From a virus: a stretch of DNA of 36,061 nt. A program made the position numbers and the translations under genes. Positions 32,025 to 36,061 of this stretch are shown piece by piece. The notes beneath the pieces were generated by a model. It did no database searches. It saw nothing but the letters and a program-made list of their open reading frames with translations, and was not told the DNA's origin. Numbering within the stretch: position 1 is the stretch's first letter; every line of letters starts with the position of its first letter. The stretch covers positions 1 through 36,061 of the IMG/VR virus record IMGVR_UViG_3300025601_001251; one strand, written 5' to 3'.

Positions 32025-32053
32025 ATTATAACATCAAGTTTATAATAAATCAA
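32025..32053 (-). promoter_or_regulatory. Promoter 6 nt from the phosphoribosyltransferase start codon
   Basis: On the minus strand TTGATT (32053-32048) is followed by a 17-nt spacer and TATAAT (32030-32025) with a TG extended -10. Only six bases separate it from the ATG at 32018, so transcription would begin at or next to the start codon. It repeats the geometry of the promoter at 27662-27690. Confidence 0.6.
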
Positions 32054-32138
32054 ATAATTCCAAAAGGGAAACCACACACACCACAGTTGCAAGAATTATA
32101 ACAGTCCAGTTAACCGTATCTTCAACCGTCGGTTTCAC
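32040..32138 (-). CDS. Possible 32-residue single-span membrane peptide, GTG start
   Basis: A GTG at 32138, preceded by a GGGGGAAG sequence, opens a 32-residue frame: a short polar head (VKPTVEDTVNW) and one strongly hydrophobic stretch (TVIILATVVCVVSLLELF). It overlaps the 3' end of the secreted-protein gene. The same frame is open further upstream (ATG 32192), so the start is uncertain. Small single-span proteins are common in phages and toxin-like systems, but here only the hydrophobic profile supports it. Confidence 0.4.
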   Translation of the reverse strand: MKPTVEDTVNWTVIILATVVCVVSLLELFDLL

Positions 32139-32748
32139 GACTTCCCCCAAACTTCTCAATGCAGGTCCACCACTTTTCTTCAATCCATGCATCTCGTTTT
32201 TGTTTGTTATCAATGGTTTCAATTTCATTTAGTATTTCAATTGCGTACTCACGAGGGAAACCTTCCTGTTCTGGCGGGAATGTATTCAACACACCATTGT
32301 ATCCAATTTTATGATAAAGTTTAAGTAACTTATCAAATCTGGTTATCTGCTCGTAGCAGACGGCTCTCCTACTTTGTTTATTGTAGCCAGACTGTGTCTT
32401 GATAAACTTACCATCTTGGTAGTGTGATTGTTTAAGTACACCATATGCTGTTAGGCATTCCTGAAGCAGAATATCTGCAATTATCTCTGGGCTGGGATCC
32501 TTTGCCCATTCATTTACTACTCTTATGACCAACGATCGACCCCAGTCTTCCGCTTTTTGCTGGTCTCCTGGTGTTTGTGCATTGGGAAACGAAAAGTTTA
32601 TACTGGTTGGGTCAAGTCCTTGACTAAGTTGTCTTCCAATATCCAAAGCCAAATAAGCTGTTGCTTTACAGTACCCAACTGGATCGCTTTCTTGGGCTTG
32701 TGCTACTGATGTTGTTGATACCAACAACATTGCTAATATCCACTTCAT
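32122..32748 (-). CDS. Secreted (periplasmic) protein of unknown function
   Basis: The 208-residue protein starts MKWILAMLLVSTTSVAQAQESD, a typical signal peptide with a probable AQA cleavage site near residue 19. The mature part is helical and polar, with four cysteines spread through it (GYCKA, QECLTA, AVCYEQ, WTCIEK) that could form disulfides in the periplasm. The ATG has AGGAG 7 nt upstream. It follows the FG-GAP lipoprotein by 70 nt, so both may be made from the promoter at 35285-35313. No family recognised. Confidence 0.78.
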   Translation of the reverse strand: MKWILAMLLVSTTSVAQAQESDPVGYCKATAYLALDIGRQLSQGLDPTSINFSFPNAQTPGDQQKAEDWGRSLVIRVVNEWAKDPSPEIIADILLQECLTAYGVLKQSHYQDGKFIKTQSGYNKQSRRAVCYEQITRFDKLLKLYHKIGYNGVLNTFPPEQEGFPREYAIEILNEIETIDNKQKRDAWIEEKWWTCIEKFGGSRETDG

Positions 32749-32818
32749 GTGGTTCTCCTAAATGTTATTTGTGCTACTGTGCCTCCTTTGAAACTTTATT
32801 GCTATTGTATTTACTCGT

Positions 32819-35251
32819 TTAAAAAGCTAGATTTAGTTTTAATTGTGCTTGATAGAATCCTAATGTGTTGTTGTAAGCACCTAATGTGTAGTTTATGTTG
32901 CGGAAACTGTTAACGTAACTTACACTCGAATATGTGGCAAACTGATTTTCAATTTCAAAGTTGAATGTATCGTAGTGTACAACGCCTTGTGAATCAATTG
33001 TGCTAGGTAAACGCACATCTATACCGCCTTTGACAACATAGGGCATACTACCCACAGCTAGTCGTAAACCGTCATTTCTCCAGCTGATTTCGCCCCAAAC
33101 ACTGTCTATTGGGGTTACATTTGTTACTAACCCACCATCAAAGTCGGTAGTTGTGTGCATGTTGCCTATGTTAAACATAAACTTGTCTTTTACGTGGGTC
33201 ACTACAGTTTCTATTGTTTCGGAACTGTTTATTGTACCCCACATACCGCTCATGTGGAACCAAGGGTTGCGATCTGCTAGTGTAGTGTACTGTCCTTGCA
33301 AGTACCAGCCTTTGGCAAGTTTGATATCTCTCAGCCCCATGGTGAAGTTACCAGACTCATCAGTTGGACTGTAGTTCAACATACCATCGCTGTACACATG
33401 CTCGAAGTTATAGTCCATTCTGGTTATGCTGTCTATTAGAGCTACATCATACCAATTGTTCTGTATGTCCGGAGTATGCATACTGTTGATGTTGATGTCA
33501 AATCCTCTGCCAGTACTGTCTACTGCTGTAACGTTATCAAAACTGCCAAAGTTTACACCAGCGATCTCACCGTTAATGGCCCGTGTCCCTTCACGTCCGT
33601 CTAGTGGCATGCGCAGTTCGCCCACGGGCAACAGTGCCTGATCTATATCAATTACACCTAGTCCGTGTACATCAGGATCGAATCCTGCAAAGTCTGTGAA
33701 TGCTGTACCTGCTAGTATTTGTGCGGCTACTTCATCTGTAACATATGGCCATACTTGCTGAATCAGTGCTATGCTGGCTGCCGCTGTGGTACCTCCTGCA
33801 TCACCTAGCCTACTGGTATACACTGCATTGCTTCCGTCGTTCAGTGTTACAGCAGTAACCAACAGTTTATCTCCGTTAGGTCCAGTTAAGAATCTAACAG
33901 TGTTGAACAAGCCAGTAGCATTAGACTCATTTGCTCTAGCGTCTGACACAAAATCATCAAAAATTTCTTCAAAACTTTGCACATACTTGCCTTCGGCTGT
34001 TTGCAGTAAGACTCTGGTGCTGTCACCTGTGCTGTTCTGTGCGCTTAATAATATGTCAGTCAACCCATCATCATTGACATCTCTTAACTGCGAATTATAA
34101 TCTCCGTTGGTAACATTATCCCAACCTACTCGCACATCGTCAGTCACGTCAACAAAGTTACCGCCACCGTTGTTTTGTAAAAATTGTACTTCAGTTCTGT
34201 TTACACCATCGTTTGGATTTGTGCTAACGCTAACAACCACAACATCAAGTGAACCGTCGTTGTTAAAGTCGAAAGGTAATGCTCTGATATCATGACTACG
34301 TTCTACACCTACAGCAAACAAAGAATCAAAGTCACTGGACTCAAATATGGGGTTGGGCAGTTTTGCTAGTTCAGTGAATGTTCCAGTGTTAGCACCAGTC
34401 TGTGTAAAACTAAACAGTCTAGAATCTTCAATTTCCCTAGTTGCTTTATCTGGCAAAGTGGTATTAAATGAACTGTCTACAAATACAAACGTTGTGGAAC
34501 CATCACCTAGAAAATCTCCTGCGGCTAGTCCGCTCATACCAAAGTGATCTGTAGTTATCTGTGTCATTGTACCAGATACATCGCCTAACATCACAACTGG
34601 ATTACCGTACCCTCCTAGTATAACATCATCTAATCCGTCACCATTTATATCGTGTACCTCAACATCATGTGTCCAAAGGTTAGTAGCATAATCATCTCTG
34701 CCAAAACTACTGGTACCACTGTTGGTAAACACAACAGTATCTCCAAGGAAATCCATATCAGTTGAATGCCCAACAACCATGTCAGTGTTGTTATCACCGT
34801 TGAAGTCACCAAATGCGATTCCTGGCTCGGCACCTATTATTTGATTTTCTGTTCCTGTGAACCAACTGCTGGTTTGGTTTTCAAGTTGGTCGCTACCGTT
34901 CCAACCAAATACACTAATTTGACTGTTCTGCCAGGCGGCATTTTTAGCTGTTTGATCGGGTGCAGTTACAAGGTTAGTATCACTCTGGCTCATACGTCCA
35001 GCAATGACAATTTCTTCTTTGTTGTCATTGTTTAGGTCTTGTACAAATATGTCCTGCACAGGGGCAGTTGTGCTACCACTAACAAATAGATTGTAACTGC
35101 CTGCTTTTACTGGTGCAACAAAATTGGTGTTGCTAGAAGCCGAAAGTGTTGGGCTGGATATTGTGGGTCTAACGTTTGGACCTCCGCCCCCGCCTCCGCC
35201 ACCACAGGCTACAATAGATAAAGACAACGCACAAACAAAAAAGTACTTCAT
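32819..35251 (-). CDS. FG-GAP/VCBS lipoprotein with autotransporter-like barrel end
   Basis: A GTG at 35257 would add two residues; the ATG at 35251 is preferred. Residue numbers below count from the GTG, total 812. A lipoprotein signal peptide ends in LSIVAC with a Gly run after the lipidated Cys (18). From 65 to about 405 there are six FG-GAP-like calcium loops (DLNNDNKEE, DFNGDNNTD, DINGDGLDD, DFLGDGSTT, DFNNDGSLD, DVNDDGLTD). At 486-546 comes a segment shaped like the end of a subtilase, with GGTTAAAS where GTSxAAP is expected and HGLGVIDIDQALLPVG. The last 200 residues alternate as beta strands and end in LNLAF. This recalls NalP-type autotransporters without the protease. It probably sits on the outer membrane. 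Confidence 0.85.
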   Translation of the reverse strand: MKYFFVCALSLSIVACGGGGGGGGPNVRPTISSPTLSASSNTNFVAPVKAGSYNLFVSGSTTAPVQDIFVQDLNNDNKEEIVIAGRMSQSDTNLVTAPDQTAKNAAWQNSQISVFGWNGSDQLENQTSSWFTGTENQIIGAEPGIAFGDFNGDNNTDMVVGHSTDMDFLGDTVVFTNSGTSSFGRDDYATNLWTHDVEVHDINGDGLDDVILGGYGNPVVMLGDVSGTMTQITTDHFGMSGLAAGDFLGDGSTTFVFVDSSFNTTLPDKATREIEDSRLFSFTQTGANTGTFTELAKLPNPIFESSDFDSLFAVGVERSHDIRALPFDFNNDGSLDVVVVSVSTNPNDGVNRTEVQFLQNNGGGNFVDVTDDVRVGWDNVTNGDYNSQLRDVNDDGLTDILLSAQNSTGDSTRVLLQTAEGKYVQSFEEIFDDFVSDARANESNATGLFNTVRFLTGPNGDKLLVTAVTLNDGSNAVYTSRLGDAGGTTAAASIALIQQVWPYVTDEVAAQILAGTAFTDFAGFDPDVHGLGVIDIDQALLPVGELRMPLDGREGTRAINGEIAGVNFGSFDNVTAVDSTGRGFDININSMHTPDIQNNWYDVALIDSITRMDYNFEHVYSDGMLNYSPTDESGNFTMGLRDIKLAKGWYLQGQYTTLADRNPWFHMSGMWGTINSSETIETVVTHVKDKFMFNIGNMHTTTDFDGGLVTNVTPIDSVWGEISWRNDGLRLAVGSMPYVVKGGIDVRLPSTIDSQGVVHYDTFNFEIENQFATYSSVSYVNSFRNINYTLGAYNNTLGFYQAQLKLNLAF

Positions 35252-35284
35252 GATCACACCATTAAGTGTTGAAAAGAAGTACTT

Positions 35285-35313
35285 ATTATATACTCAGTTA
35301 ATGATTTTGTCAA
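35285..35313 (-). promoter_or_regulatory. Sigma-70 promoter with perfect hexamers upstream of the FG-GAP lipoprotein
   Basis: On the minus strand TTGACA (35313-35308), a 17-nt spacer and TATAAT (35290-35285) match consensus exactly. The ATG at 35251 is 33 nt downstream of the -10 box, the same geometry as the moxR promoter. The nine bases TGATTGACA around the -35 box are also shared with that promoter. Confidence 0.85.
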
Positions 35314-35318
35314 TCATT
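35300..35318. repeat. Inverted repeat centred on the -35 box
   Basis: Arms AATGATT and AATCATT (35300-35306 and 35312-35318) flank five bases that lie within the -35 region of the lipoprotein promoter. It is a good size for a dimeric repressor site. It ends one base before the folE stop codon region. Confidence 0.5.
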
Positions 35319-36002
35319 TTATCTTGGCGAAAACTCCTGTTGCAGTTTGATGTTGTCAAAGAACTCTTTCTTTGTGCCCGGATCATCTTTGAAAGATCCA
35401 CGTAATACAGTAGTTTGCGTAAGACTACTATGTGCCATAATGCCTCTATTTTCACAACACCCGTGTGTTGCTTGGATGTAAACACCCAAATGCTTTGCGT
35501 CGGTTGCGTTACCAATCTCACGTGCAATGTCGTTTGCAAGTTCTTCTTGCAACGTACCACGTCTAGCACACCACTGTGCAATACGGGTATACTTGCTTAG
35601 GCCAATAAGTTTGTCTGCGGCAATAATACCAATATAGGCTATGCCTGTAACAGGCTGATGGTGATGTGAACACATGCTCTTTAGTTCGCTACGTACTACT
35701 AGCATACCGTCATAACGATCATCTGAATCATTTGGGAATGCTGTTGCCGGAGGCATTGGATCATACCGCCCTGCCATAAGTTCATGTATATACATCTTAG
35801 CAAGACGCTTTGCTGTGCCTTTGCTGTTGGGATCATTTGCTTGGTCAATAACCAAACTATCCAACACACCCGAAAACTTACCAGTAAGTTCATCCACCAG
35901 CTGATCCAGATCTCCTTCTTGAATATGCTCACTGATGTTATCGCCTGCCCAGTAGCGTTTGCCTGCTTGTTCAATTCTGTCTTTAATAGTTTTGCTAATC
36001 AT
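35319..36002 (-). CDS. folE: GTP cyclohydrolase I
   Basis: The ATG at 36002 is chosen over an in-frame TTG nine bases upstream. The 227-residue enzyme has MCSHHHQPVTG with zinc ligands C111 and H114, IGLSKYTRI at 133-141 and ATHGCCENRGI with the third ligand C182. It converts GTP to dihydroneopterin triphosphate, feeding tetrahydrofolate and, through QueD and QueE, 7-deazaguanine synthesis. Both uses are plausible here because ThyA/DHFR and queE are encoded nearby. The start overlaps the stop of the upstream gene, which leaves the window. Confidence 0.95.
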   Translation of the reverse strand: MISKTIKDRIEQAGKRYWAGDNISEHIQEGDLDQLVDELTGKFSGVLDSLVIDQANDPNSKGTAKRLAKMYIHELMAGRYDPMPPATAFPNDSDDRYDGMLVVRSELKSMCSHHHQPVTGIAYIGIIAADKLIGLSKYTRIAQWCARRGTLQEELANDIAREIGNATDAKHLGVYIQATHGCCENRGIMAHSSLTQTTVLRGSFKDDPGTKKEFFDNIKLQQEFSPR

Positions 36003-36061
36003 GTATTTCAATCTCTCTTAGGTCTGGATATTGATGATATTTAGACTGTTCTTCCAGTACT
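35995..36061 (-). CDS. 3' end of an upstream gene (partial)
   Basis: On the minus strand an open frame enters from the window edge and encodes about 21 residues ending DLREIEIHD before a TAG at 35997-35995, overlapping the folE start. Only the C-terminus is visible, so no function can be given. A CTAAATA sequence in it (36038-36044) lies 35 nt from the folE ATG. Confidence 0.6.
   Translation of the reverse strand, partial: VLEEQSKYHQYPDLREIEIHD

Noticed and set aside
32749-32818. Second ribosome-binding-like AAAGGAGG in the gap before the secreted-protein gene
   Set aside because: No ATG, GTG or TTG follows within 5-12 nt, so I could not support a gene there.
35124-35405. Plus-strand frame with a polyproline run antisense to the lipoprotein start
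   Set aside because: The polyproline is only the reverse of the Gly-rich linker after the lipobox; no start signal or domain.
1-36061. CRISPR arrays, insertion sequences, rRNA, attachment sites or tRNA genes
   Set aside because: No evenly spaced repeats, transposase motifs or structural RNA patterns were seen, and gaps are too short for most of these.

Overview
The window reads as part of the genome of a large tailed, T4-like marine phage, probably infecting a Gram-negative bacterium. This rests on gene content and layout. Genes are almost gapless, with many 4-nt ATGA, TTGA or TAATG stop/start overlaps and no intergenic stretch above 300 bases. There is a virus-type nucleotide set (ThyA, DHFR, dCMP deaminase, GTP cyclohydrolase I, QueD-like and QueE, a phosphoribosyltransferase) and an RNase H/5'-3' exonuclease. 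Several small proteins look like hypothetical families I remember from T4-like cyanophages and pelagiphages. No ribosomal, tRNA, photosystem, capsid, tail or terminase gene is visible, so this is an accessory/metabolic arm and the host cannot be named. A lipoprotein with an outer-membrane-barrel-like C-terminus and consensus sigma-70 promoters both fit a Gram-negative host.

Region 1 (1-12565, + strand) is one convoy of overlapping genes. It holds five tandem radical-SAM proteins with an N-terminal cysteine module of the SPASM/twitch type, a conserved unknown, and two SGNH-hydrolase-like proteins separated by a 33-residue micro-ORF. These are followed by a NodU/CmcH-type O-carbamoyltransferase, a third SGNH-like protein, a small P-loop kinase of the APS-kinase type, a DUF2061 membrane protein, a small HxGH nucleotidyltransferase and a dCMP deaminase. 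Region 2 (12519-17714) holds a possible glycosyltransferase on the minus strand. It is divergent from a 625-residue repeat-containing glycosyltransferase-like protein, and the two start codons share the tetranucleotide CATG. A DegT/DnrJ aminotransferase and an NDP-sugar epimerase follow on the minus strand. I infer that regions 1 and 2 form a glycan- or small-molecule-tailoring module.

Region 3 (17683-24460, minus) holds ThyA, a broken or overlapping small gene, DHFR, several small phage proteins, a methyltransferase-like protein, a VWA/DUF2201-type putative metallopeptidase and a MoxR ATPase. A sigma-70 promoter with perfect -35 and -10 hexamers precedes moxR. Region 4 (24551-31481, minus) holds small conserved proteins, an MBD4/EndoIII-like glycosylase, the 5'-3' exonuclease, a fourth SGNH-like protein, QueE, a cupin, a divergent QueD-like protein and a 2OG-Fe(II) oxygenase-like protein. 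Region 5 (31482-36061, minus) holds a phosphoribosyltransferase, then an envelope-targeted group (a single-membrane-span micro-ORF, a secreted protein and an 812-residue FG-GAP lipoprotein with the remnant of an autotransporter subtilase). That group has its own perfect-hexamer promoter. FolE and the 3' end of another gene close the window.

The points most worth pursuing are the FG-GAP/pseudo-subtilase surface lipoprotein, the five-enzyme radical-SAM array, the APS-kinase-like/DUF2061/nucleotidyltransferase trio, the two palindromic consensus promoters, the promoters placed 6 nt from start codons, the probable frameshift between DHFR and thyA, and the FolE-QueD-QueE set with altered metal-site residues.
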